A stretch of DNA of 64,000 bases from Anabaena sp. FACHB-1237 (lineage in GTDB: Bacteria > Cyanobacteriota > Cyanobacteriia > Cyanobacteriales > Nostocaceae), in NCBI RefSeq assembly GCF_014696225.1, contig NZ_JACJPV010000014.1:36222-100221 (forward strand), given 5' to 3'. Below, one piece after another: positions 54,380-64,000 of the stretch (its first letter is position 1; each line of letters opens with the position of its first letter). Below the pieces are notes generated by a model, which had not been told where the DNA came from, did no database searches, and saw only the letters and a list, made by a program, of their open reading frames with translations. The position numbers and the translations under genes were made by a program.

Positions 54380-55687
54380 ATGTCTTCCATCACGTTTGAA
54401 ATTTTCATCATCCTCTTGCTAATTTTTGCCAACGGTGTATTTTCTATGTCCGAGATGGCAATAGTTTCGGCACGAAAAACACGACTGCAACAGTTAGCTA
54501 ATCAGGGTAACATCAATGCTAGGGCTGCATTAAAATTAGCAGATTCTCCTAATCATTTCTTGTCCATTGTGCAAGTAGGGATTACCCTAATTAATATTCT
54601 CAATGGTGTCTTTGGGGGTGCTACCATAGCCCAAAGATTAGAAGAATATGTCAAACTTATACCAGCATTAGCTAATTATAGTCAACCCATATCTTTTGGA
54701 GTAGTGGTTTTAGTCATTACCTATCTTTCTTTGATAGTTGGTGAACTTGTACCCAAACGTTTAGCATTAAACAATCCTGAACAAATAGCATCTAATGTAG
54801 CTATACCTATGGGAACTTTAGCCAGATTAGCTTTACCCATTGTATATCTTTTGAGTGCTTCTACAGAAGGAGTAATGAGAATTTTAGGAATAGAAGCATC
54901 GGAAGAACCACAAGTGACAGAGGAGGAAATTAAAATACTAATAGAACAAGGTACAGAAGCGGGGACATTTGAAGAAGCAGAACAGGATATGGTAGAAAGA
55001 GTCTTTAGATTAGGCGATCGCCCAGTTAGTTCTTTGATGACACCCAGACCTGATATAGTCTGGTTAGACTTGGAAGACTCTCCAGAAGAAAATCGCCAAA
55101 AAATGGCCAATAATGTTTATTCTCGTTATCCCGTATGTCAAGAAGGATTAGATAATGTTTTAGGGATTATTCCCGTCACTGATTTACTAGTTAGAAGTTT
55201 AGCAAATGAACCCTTTGATTTAACATTGGGATTAAGACAACCAGTATTTGTACCAGAAAGCACCAAAGGTTTAAAAGTTTTAGAGCTATTTAAACAAAAT
55301 GTTACTCATACTGCCTTAGTAGTAGATGAATATGGAGTAATTCAGGGATTAGTCACTCTCAATGATATCATGAGTGAAATAGTTGGAGATGTTCCCGCCG
55401 GACCTGGACAAGAAGAACCACAAGCTATACAGCGAGAAGATGGTTCTTGGTTAGTGGATGGGATGTTACCGGTAGAAGAGTTTTTGGAATTATTTAATAT
55501 TGAAGAATTGCACAATGAACAAAAAGGAAATTATCAAACTTTAGGAGGTTTAGTCATTACCCATTTAGGACGTATTCCTACCGCAGCAGACCATTTTGAA
55601 TGGGAAGGGATGCGAATTGAAGTTATGGATATGGATGGACATCGCGTAGATAAAGTTTTAGTTGTACCTAAGGCAATAAATAATTAA
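54380..55687 (+). CDS. CNNM/HlyC-CorC family membrane protein
   Basis: 435 residues. DUF21 transmembrane domain (about 1-190, four TM segments, FANGVFSMSEMAIVSARKTR), a CBS pair (about 210-335, LMTPRPDIVWLDL), and a CorC_HlyC domain (about 345-430). Family members are linked to Mg2+ or Co2+ transport; earlier called hemolysins. Divergent from mfd. Ion specificity cannot be read from sequence. Confidence 0.88.
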   Translation: MSSITFEIFIILLLIFANGVFSMSEMAIVSARKTRLQQLANQGNINARAALKLADSPNHFLSIVQVGITLINILNGVFGGATIAQRLEEYVKLIPALANYSQPISFGVVVLVITYLSLIVGELVPKRLALNNPEQIASNVAIPMGTLARLALPIVYLLSASTEGVMRILGIEASEEPQVTEEEIKILIEQGTEAGTFEEAEQDMVERVFRLGDRPVSSLMTPRPDIVWLDLEDSPEENRQKMANNVYSRYPVCQEGLDNVLGIIPVTDLLVRSLANEPFDLTLGLRQPVFVPESTKGLKVLELFKQNVTHTALVVDEYGVIQGLVTLNDIMSEIVGDVPAGPGQEEPQAIQREDGSWLVDGMLPVEEFLELFNIEELHNEQKGNYQTLGGLVITHLGRIPTAADHFEWEGMRIEVMDMDGHRVDKVLVVPKAINN

Positions 55688-55726
55688 CAATGGATAATTG
55701 ATAATAACTTAAAATCTGTCATTGTA

Positions 55727-55756
55727 GGTTGGGTTTCGCTTTCGCTTAACCCAATA
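55727..55756. repeat. Short family J repeat
   Basis: GTTGGGTTTCGCTTTCGC followed by TTAACCCAA; a short relative of the element at 13743-13814, between convergent genes. Confidence 0.5.
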
Positions 55757-55840
55757 CATTGTAAATTAGCTAAGGTTTGCTGAAAAATTCTTTCGTTAAG
55801 CTTCATACACCCTGCACCCTACTTAGTTGCCTATCTATCC

Positions 55841-57019
55841 TCAGGACTTGCTGTAGACTTCACCTAACAACACTTCTTGGGATGCTCCCGTGGCTGCGGG
55901 TAAGTTACCAGGTAGGGAGATAGTCCGCCAATATGCTAGGATAGCAAAAGCGATCGCTTCTTTAAATGCCGCACTCAAGCCCACCGTATCAGTGTTAGCA
56001 ACTGACACTCCTCCTAATAATAACTCTAAGCGATTTCTTAAGTAAATATTTCGACTACCCCCACCACATAACAAGACTTTTTCTGGCATTTTTGGTAAGA
56101 AGTTCTGGTAACTATGGACAATACTAGCGGCTGTAAGTTCTGTCATAGTTGCCAAAAAATCTGCTTGAGAAAGATTATACACTTCCGCATCTTGTAAACA
56201 ATCCTGTAAATAATTTACACCAAATAGTTCACGTCCTGTAGATTTAGGTGGTGGTAAATGAAAATAGTCTTGATTAAGCCATTTTTCCACTAAGCTATAA
56301 CAGGGTGTACCACTGGCAGCCCAATTACCATTTTCATCATATTTTTTAGTACCATTAGTAAAATACTGTACCGTCAAATCTAAAAGACTATTACCAGGAC
56401 CTGTATCCCAGCCGCGAATTTTACTTAACCAGTCATCACCACGAGGAGGAATAAAAGTAACATTACCAATACCACCAATATTTTGAATACATCTACTTTC
56501 CTGAGCGTGACTGAGTAAAAAAGCGTCAACTCTAGGCACAAGAGGTGCTCCATGACCACCTACCGCAATATCGCCAACTCGGAAATTACTGACAGTGGTA
56601 ATACCAGTGATATGGGCAATTAAAGCACCACGTCCTAATTGTAGACTATAACCTATTGCTTGATGATCTGTACCTAGTTCACGATCGCCTATAGGACGAT
56701 GATATACAGTTTGTCCATGGGAACCAATTAAAGATACAGGAGGATCACCAGGGGAAATATATTGTTGAATATGTTTTGCTGCGGTAGCAAAAGAGACAGC
56801 GATCGCATCATCTATGGTAGCTAATTCTGCCATAGAAATACTAGCACCAGCACAGATAGACAAAATACGCTCTTGTAATTTTGCTGGATAGGGATAGGTT
56901 TCTCCAGCTATTAATTTAACTTGAAGGTTCACATCTTGACCAGAAATTTCCACTAAAGCAGTATCTATTCCATCTACAGAAGTACCACTCATTAAGCCAA
57001 TAACGCGAGTTGGTTGCAT
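55841..57019 (-). CDS. anmK: Anhydro-N-acetylmuramic acid kinase
   Basis: 392 residues, AnmK family: N-terminal ATP loop [56 protein letters not shown], and LLCGGGSRN. It phosphorylates 1,6-anhydro-MurNAc during peptidoglycan recycling to MurNAc-6-phosphate. Single gene; convergent with the CNNM gene. Confidence 0.92.
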   Translation of the reverse strand: MQPTRVIGLMSGTSVDGIDTALVEISGQDVNLQVKLIAGETYPYPAKLQERILSICAGASISMAELATIDDAIAVSFATAAKHIQQYISPGDPPVSLIGSHGQTVYHRPIGDRELGTDHQAIGYSLQLGRGALIAHITGITTVSNFRVGDIAVGGHGAPLVPRVDAFLLSHAQESRCIQNIGGIGNVTFIPPRGDDWLSKIRGWDTGPGNSLLDLTVQYFTNGTKKYDENGNWAASGTPCYSLVEKWLNQDYFHLPPPKSTGRELFGVNYLQDCLQDAEVYNLSQADFLATMTELTAASIVHSYQNFLPKMPEKVLLCGGGSRNIYLRNRLELLLGGVSVANTDTVGLSAAFKEAIAFAILAYWRTISLPGNLPAATGASQEVLLGEVYSKS

Positions 57020-57024
57020 AGAAA

Positions 57025-57062
57025 TAATTGATAATTGATAATTGATAATTGATAATTGATAA
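57025..57062. repeat. ATAATTG heptamer tandem repeat
   Basis: Five consecutive ATAATTG units 6 bp upstream of the anmK start codon. Confidence 0.8.
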
Positions 57063-57068
57063 TAAAGT

Positions 57069-57133
57069 GTAGGGTGCGTCAGATATCAAAAATTTGTTTA
57101 TTTACATTACTTATGCTATCTGAGGCACCTTAC
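57069..57133. repeat. Family C palindromic element (degenerate right end)
   Basis: GTAGGGTGCGTCAGATAT at the left and CTGAGGCACCTTAC at the right. Between anmK and the 3' end of the kdp operon. Confidence 0.7.
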
Positions 57134-57153
57134 TAATGTGCTGACTCCTTATA

Positions 57154-58257
57154 TTAAGATTTAGTAGTAGCAATAATATGTATATCTACATTTTTTAATA
57201 ATCTCACTAACTTTTGAGTTAAAGAACCCTTAAAAAGAATTTGCCAACGAGAACGTTGACTTTCACCAATAACTATTTGTGTAATGCGATATTTAGCCGC
57301 AATTTCCGCAATTCCTTGGGCAATATTACTATTATTAATTCTAATAAAAGTCCCCATAAATTCCTGACATAATTTTTCACAATTATGTAAATGTAAACTT
57401 TCCTCTTTATTTAAAAACCGATCCGTATCTGCCACAAAAAGAACATACAAAGGAGCACTCATATAACTAGCTAACCTTGCACCTCGGCGTAAAAGTTGTA
57501 CAGAATTAGGATAAGTAGAAACACAAACTAAAACCCGTTCATGAATACTACATAAGAGATCATTAGGAGTAGTAGCAAAGGCTTCATCTTCCACATTATC
57601 AGCAACTTCTCTTAAAGCCAACTCTCGTAAAGCAATTAAATTACGACGTTGAAAGAAATTCTTTAAAGACTGTTGAATTTTTTCTGGTGCGTAAATTTTT
57701 CCCTCTAATAACCTTTCTTGTAAAGTTTCTGGAGTGACATCAATGACTACCACTTCATCAGCAGCTTCTAAAATGCGATCGGGTACTCTTTCTCTAACTA
57801 CTATTCCTGTAATTCTAGCCACCACATCATTTAAACTTTCCAAATGTTGAACATTCATTGTCGAAAAAACATCAATACCTGCTGATAAAATTACTTCCAC
57901 ATCTTCATAACGTTTTTCTCTGGCAGAACCGGGGACATTAGTATGTGCCAATTCATCAATTAAAACCAAATGAGGAGTAGAAATAATATCATCAGAACCT
58001 AGACAACGGCCAATAATCGCATCTGTATCCATTTCTGGTAAAATTAAATCTCCTCGTTTAATTTGTAGAGGAGGAATAATTTCTAAACCTTCAGCTTTTT
58101 CGGATGTTTCCTTGCGGTCATGAGTTTCCAATAAACCAATAAAAACATCTAAACCTTCTTGTTTTAAAGCATGGCCTTCTTCTAGCATTTTGTAGGTTTT
58201 ACCCACACCAGGAGCCATACCAATAAATATTTTATGCTTTCCTCTTTTATTATTCAT
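57154..58257 (-). CDS. kdpD: Truncated KdpD (KdpD sensor domain plus universal stress domain)
   Basis: 367 residues versus about 900 in E. coli KdpD. It has the N-terminal KdpD domain with Walker A (APGVGKTYKM, residues 15-24), LIDELAHTN, and a universal-stress-protein-like domain (about 230-365, VCVSTYPNSVQLLRRG, IGESQRSRWQILFKGSL). The TM, GAF and histidine-kinase parts are absent. This short form is normal for cyanobacterial kdp operons (from memory). It probably binds ATP and may regulate Kdp by contact with another kinase; no KdpE response regulator is adjacent. Last gene of the operon, 41 bp after kdpC. Confidence 0.88.
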   Translation of the reverse strand: MNNKRGKHKIFIGMAPGVGKTYKMLEEGHALKQEGLDVFIGLLETHDRKETSEKAEGLEIIPPLQIKRGDLILPEMDTDAIIGRCLGSDDIISTPHLVLIDELAHTNVPGSAREKRYEDVEVILSAGIDVFSTMNVQHLESLNDVVARITGIVVRERVPDRILEAADEVVVIDVTPETLQERLLEGKIYAPEKIQQSLKNFFQRRNLIALRELALREVADNVEDEAFATTPNDLLCSIHERVLVCVSTYPNSVQLLRRGARLASYMSAPLYVLFVADTDRFLNKEESLHLHNCEKLCQEFMGTFIRINNSNIAQGIAEIAAKYRITQIVIGESQRSRWQILFKGSLTQKLVRLLKNVDIHIIATTKS

Positions 58258-58298
58258 TCCTCGTTAGTAATTTATAATTAAATATCAATTGTCAATTA

Positions 58299-58892
58299 TC
58301 AATTATTAGCACGACGGTTAATATCTTGTAAATCTAAAGCATAATTTAAGCGGAGAATATTTACACCTGGTTCACCGAAAATGCCTAAAAACCTGCCATC
58401 AGTATATTGTTTAATTAAGGGGATAACATCGTCTTCTTTAATACCTCTTGCTTGTAGGACTCTTGGTAATTGTTCTCTAATCGCTTTTAAAGAAATATGC
58501 GGATCCAACCCAGAACCAGAAGCATAAATTAACTCAGCTAAAGGTTTTTTATTATCTTCCTTTAGCTTTTCAAAATCTTCTTTAACACGATTAATAAGTT
58601 GCAAATTACCAGGAGCAAGATTAGTAGCTCCAGATATACCATAAGGTTGAGCTTTTTGTCCTTGACTATATTTTACAGCGCTAGGGCGGCTCTGAAAATA
58701 ACGTTCTGTGGTAAAACCTTGGCCTATTAAAGTAGAACCAATAGGTTGATCATTAATATTTAACATAATGCTACCATTAGCTGTAATTGGAAATATTGAT
58801 TGAGCAATGCCCAATATTAACAGAGGATAAAGGATACCTGTTAATAACCAAAAAACTAAAGTTAGTCTAATTGCTTTAATAAATTCTTTCAT
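58299..58892 (-). CDS. kdpC: Potassium-transporting ATPase subunit KdpC
   Basis: 197 residues. One N-terminal TM (about 10-31, LVFWLLTGILYPLLILG), then a periplasmic domain with GSTLIGQGFT, YFQSRPSA, GISGATNLAPGN, ASGSGLDPHIS and the late GEPGVNILRLNYALD. KdpC aids the high-affinity K+ channel. It is separated from the small subunit gene by 294 bp that contains a family A repeat. Confidence 0.94.
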   Translation of the reverse strand: MKEFIKAIRLTLVFWLLTGILYPLLILGIAQSIFPITANGSIMLNINDQPIGSTLIGQGFTTERYFQSRPSAVKYSQGQKAQPYGISGATNLAPGNLQLINRVKEDFEKLKEDNKKPLAELIYASGSGLDPHISLKAIREQLPRVLQARGIKEDDVIPLIKQYTDGRFLGIFGEPGVNILRLNYALDLQDINRRANN

Positions 58893-58962
58893 AGGAGTCG
58901 GGAGTTGGGAATTGGTAGTGCGAAAGTCATCTAAAGATGACTGAATAACCAGGAGGTTTTTT

Positions 58963-59070
58963 TACAGCGCATTCCATCTACATGAGGTACACTATGAACA
59001 CAGCAAGATGCATGTGTTACAAGGGTTTTATCATTAACATCTGTACCTCATAATAACGCAAACTGCTGTA
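58963..59070. repeat. MITE-like family A, copy 5 (108 bp), inside the kdp operon
   Basis: TACAGCGCATTCCATCTACA at the left and AACTGCTGTA at the right, same orientation as copy 6. It lies in the kdpF-kdpC spacer. Confidence 0.85.
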
Positions 59071-59186
59071 AGTTTTTTAGTTTACTAAAGCAAACTTTGG
59101 TTATTAGCTGTGGAAATTTATTTCCAGGGGGTTTATCAGCTAAACAAATAGGCATTTTTTGCGTTCAATTATTAATGTTTGTAGCC

Positions 59187-59342
59187 TTAAAAACGTTCTG
59201 GCGTAAAAATTACTGTCAATAAGTAAACTACTAACATTAAAGCAGTAAAAACTAATAAACCCACAGCCCAGCGTGAAACACTATCTAAATTGTTAGTAGT
59301 ATTACCATAAATTAACGGAAAAATCGAGACTTTGAAAACCAT
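59187..59342 (-). CDS. kdpF: Small KdpF-like membrane subunit (kdpG position)
   Basis: 51 residues. One TM helix at the C-terminal half (WAVGLLVFTALMLVVYLLTV, residues 25-44), ending IFTPERF. This matches the small KdpF-type lipid-like stabilising peptide of Kdp. Located between kdpB and kdpC on the same strand. In Anabaena kdp operons an ORF at this spot has been called kdpG (from memory); whether it is the E. coli KdpF homologue is uncertain. Start ATG at 59342. The N-terminal 20 residues are longer than in E. coli KdpF (29 aa). Confidence 0.72.
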   Translation of the reverse strand: MVFKVSIFPLIYGNTTNNLDSVSRWAVGLLVFTALMLVVYLLTVIFTPERF

Positions 59343-59392
59343 AATTTATGTTATGGGTAATTGGTAATGGTGTAATTAATCCTAGTACATTG

Positions 59393-59462
59393 GTAAGGTG
59401 CGTCATAGTGCATAAATTTAATTTGGTAAATAAACATACTCTTGGTATTTGACGCACCCTAC
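59393..59462. repeat. Family C palindromic element
   Basis: GTAAGGTGCGTCA ... TGACGCACCCTAC, about 70 bp, imperfect at the left end. Confidence 0.7.
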
Positions 59463-59483
59463 AACTGATATTTTTTTATGGTA

Positions 59484-59585
59484 TTGCTGAACTCAGGTAT
59501 GAAATTGAGAAATTCAAAATTTGAAACTTTGCGTCTAACGCAAAGTGCTTTGCTGATGCGCGAAACAAAATTCATACCGTCATTA
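59484..59585. repeat. MITE-like family K, copy 2 (right end lost)
   Basis: Left part matches 44063 onward (TTGCTGAACTCAGGTATG, then AAACTTTGCGTCTAACGC); the right terminal repeat is missing or degenerate. Confidence 0.7.
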
Positions 59586-59622
59586 TGGAATGATTTTTTT
59601 ATTAAATCAATTTTCCTAGAAA

Positions 59623-59730
59623 TACAGCACATTCCATCTACATGAGGTCCACTAGGAACACAGCAAGATGCCCGTGTTACAAGGGTTTTATTATTAATAT
59701 CTGTACCTCATAATAACGGAAACTGCCGTA
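59623..59730. repeat. MITE-like family A, copy 6 (108 bp), inside the kdp operon
   Basis: TACAGCACATTCCATCTACA at the left, AACTGCCGTA at the right. It ends 2 bp before the kdpB stop codon, so the gene narrowly escapes disruption. Confidence 0.85.
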
Positions 59731-59732
59731 AG

Positions 59733-61838
59733 TTAGGATAAGCGCACTACAAAAGTAATCATCATATCTATGATTCTAATGGCAATAAATGGAGATATTA
59801 TACCTCCTACACCATACATTAAAATGTTCCTTTGTAGTAGTTGATTAGCATTCATCGGCCGAAATTTCACCCCTTTTAATGCTAAAGGAATTAAAGCCGG
59901 AATAATTAAAGCATTGTAAATTAATGCCGAAATTATAGCAGAGTTAGGACTAGTTAAACCCATAATATTCAAACTTCCTAAATTAGCAGAAGTGAATAAA
60001 ATCGGTAGTATGGCAAAATATTTAGCGATATCATTGGCAATGGAAAATGTTGTTAATGCTCCACGAGTAATTAACAGTTGTTTACCAATACCAATCAGAT
60101 CAATTAATTTAGTGGGATCAGAATCTAAATCTACCATATTAGCCGCTTCTTTGGCCGCCTGTGTCCCTGTATTCATGGCTACACCTACATTAGCTTGGGC
60201 TAAGGCGGGAGCGTCATTAGTACCATCTCCTGTCATGGCGACAATTTTACCCTGTGCCTGTTCCCTTTTAATCACACTAATTTTATCTTCTGGTGTGGCT
60301 TCGGCGATAAATTCATCTACTCCTGCTTCTGTGGCAATTACTGAAGCTGTAATATGATTATCACCTGTGAGCATGATGGTGTGTACTCCTATGCGTCTTA
60401 GTTGGTCAAAACGCTCACGGATACCTGGTTTAACAATATCTTTCAGATAAATTACACCATAGATTTCATTATCTAAACATACGGCTAAAGGTGTACCACC
60501 AAGTCGAGAAACATTTTGATATGCTTCATCTAGTTGTGGACTGTCTTTACCATTACGAGAAAGTACAAAACCTTTAATAGCCCCTACTGAACCTTTTCGC
60601 ACTTCTCGCCCTCCAGGGAGGTTAGTTCCACTCATGCGGGTTTTGGCAGAAAATTCTACGGCTTGGGTTTGTTTTTTGTCTAGGTCAAAATCTGCCCCCA
60701 GTTGTTCTGCTAATCTAGCTATAGATTTACCTTCTGGTGTGTCGTCAAAAATACTGGCTGCTAAGGCTACATTGGCAATTTCTATCATGGAGTGTCCGTT
60801 AATGGGAATAAATTCCTCGGCTAAACGGTTTCCCAGGGTGATTGTGCCAGTTTTGTCTAAAATGAGGGTATTAACATCTCCACAGGCTTCTACGGCTCTT
60901 CCAGAGGTGGCTATGACGTTAAATTGAGCTACTCTATCCATACCAGCGATCGCTATTGTACTTAATAAAGCGCCGATGGTGGTGGGAATGAGGGCGACTA
61001 ACAGGGCGATGAGTATGGAAACGCTGACGGGGCTATTGATGTAGTAAGCTAGGGCGGGAAGGGTAGCCACGACAAAGAGGAAGATTAAACTCAGAACTGC
61101 TAATAATACGGTTAAGGCGATTTCGTTAGGTGTTTTAGTACGTTCTGCACCTTCTACTAAGGCAATCATACGATCAATAAAGCCTTTACCTGGATCTGCG
61201 GTAATTCTAATAATTAATTCATCGGAAATAATGCGTGTACCACCTGTTACGGAACTGGATACATCTGATACTGATTCTTTTAAAACTGGTGCAGATTCGC
61301 CTGTAATAGCTGATTCATCAACGGAGGCAATACCCATAATGACTTCTCCATCGGCGGGAATGATATCACCTGCAATTACATGGATATTATCACCACGTTT
61401 AAGGCTAGAGGCGGGAACTTCTGTGGTTGTACCGTTGGAGGTGATAATTTTGGCTGTGGTGGCTGTTTGGGTAGAACGTAAACTGTTAGCTTTGGCTTTT
61501 CCTCTACCTTCGGCTATTGCTTCGGCTAGGTTACTGAAGAAAACGGTGAAAAATAAGATTAATGTGAGGAAACCGTTGAAAATTTGCGGGTTTTTCTGGG
61601 TGACAGTTCCAAATAATTCCGGATCAATGGTAAGGATAAAGGTAATTATTGTCCCTAGCCAAACTATAAACATGACGGGGTTTTTTACCGCATATTTAGG
61701 ATTAAACTTGATGAAAGCATCAGCGATCGCTCGAATATAAAGACTTTGATTTCTTAATATAGTTTTCTTTCGTTTACGACGACTATAGCGAGGAGGATAA
61801 CTTTTTGTATTTGTGGCAGTTGCGGTTGAGTCTATCAT
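59733..61838 (-). CDS. kdpB: Potassium-transporting P-type ATPase subunit KdpB
   Basis: 701 residues from the ATG at 61838 (the frame is open to 61922 but the first 28 residues overlap the kdpA-kdpB spacer). P-type ATPase motifs: TGESAPVLK, phosphorylation site DKTGTITLGN, MTGDGTNDAPALAQANVG. It powers the high-affinity KdpFABC K+ uptake complex. It starts 119 bp after kdpA and is followed by a repeat-laden spacer. The start choice rests on a typical N-terminus (MIDSTATATNTKSYPPRYS). Confidence 0.94.
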   Translation of the reverse strand: MIDSTATATNTKSYPPRYSRRKRKKTILRNQSLYIRAIADAFIKFNPKYAVKNPVMFIVWLGTIITFILTIDPELFGTVTQKNPQIFNGFLTLILFFTVFFSNLAEAIAEGRGKAKANSLRSTQTATTAKIITSNGTTTEVPASSLKRGDNIHVIAGDIIPADGEVIMGIASVDESAITGESAPVLKESVSDVSSSVTGGTRIISDELIIRITADPGKGFIDRMIALVEGAERTKTPNEIALTVLLAVLSLIFLFVVATLPALAYYINSPVSVSILIALLVALIPTTIGALLSTIAIAGMDRVAQFNVIATSGRAVEACGDVNTLILDKTGTITLGNRLAEEFIPINGHSMIEIANVALAASIFDDTPEGKSIARLAEQLGADFDLDKKQTQAVEFSAKTRMSGTNLPGGREVRKGSVGAIKGFVLSRNGKDSPQLDEAYQNVSRLGGTPLAVCLDNEIYGVIYLKDIVKPGIRERFDQLRRIGVHTIMLTGDNHITASVIATEAGVDEFIAEATPEDKISVIKREQAQGKIVAMTGDGTNDAPALAQANVGVAMNTGTQAAKEAANMVDLDSDPTKLIDLIGIGKQLLITRGALTTFSIANDIAKYFAILPILFTSANLGSLNIMGLTSPNSAIISALIYNALIIPALIPLALKGVKFRPMNANQLLQRNILMYGVGGIISPFIAIRIIDMMITFVVRLS

Positions 61839-61957
61839 ATTAATAGGGTGCGAGGTGCGGAGTGGGGGAGTTGGGAGTTGGGAGTCACGAGAATTACATT
61901 TTATCCAATCACCAATTACCAATTACTAGTTATCAATTGTCAATTGTCAATTACCAA

Positions 61958-63637
61958 TTACCCTCCCAGTTTAAAACTTTCAGCAATAGGACCTAAAGCC
62001 AGAACAGGGAAAAATGTTAATACTCCTAAAATAATAGTGATTCCGGCGGTAATAGTGGTAAATACCAAGGTGTCGGTTTTCAAGGTTCCTCTATTTTCTG
62101 GACTGACTAATTTTTTTGACATACTATCAGCTAGAAGGATAATACACATTATGGGTATATATCGTCCTAGTAATATGCTCAAACTAGTGGTTAAATTCCA
62201 CCATAATGTATGATCGTTTAATCCTTCTAAACCGGATCCGTTGTTAGCTGCGGCAGATGCGTATTCATACACAACTTGAGATATACCATGAAAACCGGGG
62301 TTACTAATTCCTGAAAGACTGATGGGATAAGCTAAAGTTAAAGCTGTGGGTATTAAAACCATCATGGGATGGATAAGCAAGATGACACTGGCTAAAACTA
62401 TTTCTCTTTTTTCAATTTTACGGCCAAATATTTCGGGAGTTCTACCTACCATTAAACCAGTGATAAAAATGGTGAGAATAAGATAAATAAAGAGATATGC
62501 TGTACCTGTTCCTTGTCCTCCCCAAATTATTTGCAAAAATAGGCCAAATAGACTGGTAAATATACTTTGGGGCATGAGAGAATCTTGTGAGCCATTAACT
62601 GCACCTGTCATGGTTGATGTGGTAGTAACAGACCATAATACGGTTTCAGCCCAACCAAATCTTAATTCTTTTCCTTCTAAATTGGGTATTTGTAGTTCTA
62701 GGATGTTATTGACTAAGGGGTTTCCTTGTAGTTCAGCTATAGATGTAATGCTAATCAGCGTTACAAAAATGATCAACACCATACTAAATAGTAACCATGT
62801 TTGTTTGCGATTGTTAATAAATATGCCGTAGGTATGAATTAAGGATGTGGGTATGGCTAACATAGCAATAATTTCTAGCAGGTTTGATGCTGGGTTGGGG
62901 TTTTCATAAGGATGGGCGGAATTGGCTGTAAAAAATCCACCTCCGTTTTCTCCCAATACTTTGATCATTTCCCAGGATGCTACTGGTCCTCTGGCTAGAT
63001 ATTGACTTCTTCCTTCTAGAGTTTCTACTAGTAATGTTCCTTGTAGGGTTTGGGGTACGCCTAATATTACAAGAGCGATCGCTCCAATTATGGATATAGG
63101 TAATAATATTCTGGTGATACTGCGAGTAAAGTCTACATAAAAGTTGCCTAGTTTTCGACCACTTAAACCGCGAATAAATGCTATTCCTACTACTAAACCT
63201 GTAGCAGCAGATGTAAACATTAAAAATCCTAATGCTGTGGTTTGACTAAAGTAACTAAAGGTATTTTCTGGGTTGTAATGTTGTTGATCTGTATTGGTTA
63301 AAAATGAGATGGTTGTGTGTAATACTAAGTCCCAGTTGTTACTACTTAATCTGTTTGGATTCCAGGGTAAGGATGTCTGGTAATAAAGTATGCTATAAAC
63401 TGTTATACCCATGACCAGATTTGTAGATAATAAAGCCCTGAGATATTGCCCTCCTGTCATTTCAGTATGTTTACCTACACCAATTAGGGCATAAATAATC
63501 TTTTCTACAGGGTTGAGAATAGGATCAAGAATTGTGTTTTCTTGTAGAAAGATGTTAGCTATGTATTTTCCTAGTCTTGGAGCGATAATTATAACAATAC
63601 ATAGTGTTAGTATAATTTCTATAAAACCAAATCCCAT
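61958..63637 (-). CDS. kdpA: Potassium-transporting ATPase subunit KdpA
   Basis: 559 residues, about ten TM helices. K+-selectivity loops are seen, for example [15 protein letters not shown] and [12 protein letters not shown], and an N-terminal [12 protein letters not shown] leader helix. It forms the K+ pathway of Kdp. It is first in the operon kdpA-kdpB-kdpF-kdpC-kdpD, all on the minus strand. The operon promoter should lie in the 363 bp to the right end of the window. Confidence 0.95.
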   Translation of the reverse strand: MGFGFIEIILTLCIVIIIAPRLGKYIANIFLQENTILDPILNPVEKIIYALIGVGKHTEMTGGQYLRALLSTNLVMGITVYSILYYQTSLPWNPNRLSSNNWDLVLHTTISFLTNTDQQHYNPENTFSYFSQTTALGFLMFTSAATGLVVGIAFIRGLSGRKLGNFYVDFTRSITRILLPISIIGAIALVILGVPQTLQGTLLVETLEGRSQYLARGPVASWEMIKVLGENGGGFFTANSAHPYENPNPASNLLEIIAMLAIPTSLIHTYGIFINNRKQTWLLFSMVLIIFVTLISITSIAELQGNPLVNNILELQIPNLEGKELRFGWAETVLWSVTTTSTMTGAVNGSQDSLMPQSIFTSLFGLFLQIIWGGQGTGTAYLFIYLILTIFITGLMVGRTPEIFGRKIEKREIVLASVILLIHPMMVLIPTALTLAYPISLSGISNPGFHGISQVVYEYASAAANNGSGLEGLNDHTLWWNLTTSLSILLGRYIPIMCIILLADSMSKKLVSPENRGTLKTDTLVFTTITAGITIILGVLTFFPVLALGPIAESFKLGG

Positions 63638-64000
63638 ATATTTTCTGACTCTTGCTTTTAAATTAATTTATTGTAGTTGATGATTGCTAATTGGCAAATT
63701 TTCTTTATCTGCTAGATCAATGATAGTTTTATTAAATGCGGATTAACGCGAATTGAGGAAGATTGTTTATGTTTATGTGTAGTAAGTTTTATTTTATTGC
63801 TTTTAAGAATCATTTAATTTGATTGAAAATGCCTATTTATTAAGGGAAATGTCTATAAATTTATTTGCGATGTAACCCACATTCCGCACCCTCAACTGTC
63901 ACAGATCAAAAAAGCCATTGAAGTAGTACATAATAACTAAAGGTCACTCAAAAATTAAGAGGCTTAATGAGAATAAATAGCATTAAAAATGAGAGGAAAC
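63638..64000. other. Upstream region of kdpA to window end
   Basis: 363 bp, AT-rich, no ORF. It should hold the kdp promoter. It includes the CCCACATTCCGCACCCT motif shared with about 41959-41975. Nothing else recognised. Confidence 0.4.

Larger units (their letters stand above)
59343..59732. other. Spacer between kdpB and kdpF filled with three repeats
   Basis: 390 bp with a family C element (59393-59462), a family K copy (59484-59585) and family A copy 6 (59623-59730). No ORF. Read-through of the operon must cross all three. Confidence 0.75.

Noticed and set aside
57025..57062. CRISPR array
   Set aside because: The repeats here and at 48982-49031 are direct heptamers without spacers; no cas genes are present.

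Overview
The window is chromosomal DNA from a filamentous, heterocyst-forming cyanobacterium (order Nostocales, Anabaena/Dolichospermum/Nostoc-like). Reasons: low G+C, many HIP1 octamers (GCGATCGC), heptanucleotide tandem repeats, a PatB/CnfR-type regulator, a nif-type 2x[4Fe-4S] ferredoxin, a full aa3-type oxidase operon, an Flv1/Flv3 flavodiiron pair, and cyanobacterial families such as DUF928, DUF1818, DUF2605, DUF2973, CGLD27 and Ycf46. The genus is inferred, not proven.

Layout. 1-10.5 kb: start of a GH13 amylase-like gene, an SDR, flv3-flv1, a 1-kb non-coding gap with a duplicated promoter-bearing unit, and a DUF928 / CHASE2-cyclase / metallo-hydrolase run. 10.8-12.5 kb: grpE, a DUF1818 gene, tRNA-Pro(GGG). 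12.9-20.8 kb: ctaCDE, fdxB, patB/cnfR and a sucrase/ferredoxin-like gene. With flv3-flv1 this looks like a heterocyst oxygen-protection and nif-activation neighbourhood. 21.7-28.4 kb: ROK glucokinase, a C5 DNA methyltransferase behind a frameshifted small ORF, a double-RCK K+ channel-like protein, DUF2973 and DUF2605. 28.9-30.6 kb: a three-gene cluster (helical protein, cupin, ArsC-like nitrogenase-associated protein). 30.8-35.5 kb: rsfS, CGLD27, asparaginase, tRNA-fMet, a CAP-domain protein, glcD.

35.6-42.3 kb is an accessory stretch: an orphaned UPF0175 antitoxin whose partner is cut by a repeat, a decayed IS200-type transposase, Uma2 and ParDE remnants, and an intact Septu-like ptuA-ptuB pair; a Ycf46-like ATPase and an SH3 protein sit among them. 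42.4-57 kb is housekeeping: trmFO, a periplasmic-binding/DUF4912 fusion, DUF924, glpX, hemA, mfd, a CNNM/HlyC protein and anmK. 57-63.6 kb is a kdp operon (kdpA, kdpB, a 51-codon small subunit, kdpC, truncated kdpD).

The non-coding DNA is crowded with small palindromic or MITE-like elements of about ten families, several nested in one another. A 108-bp family with TA-containing ends has four equal-length copies plus two variants, and two of these lie inside the kdp operon.
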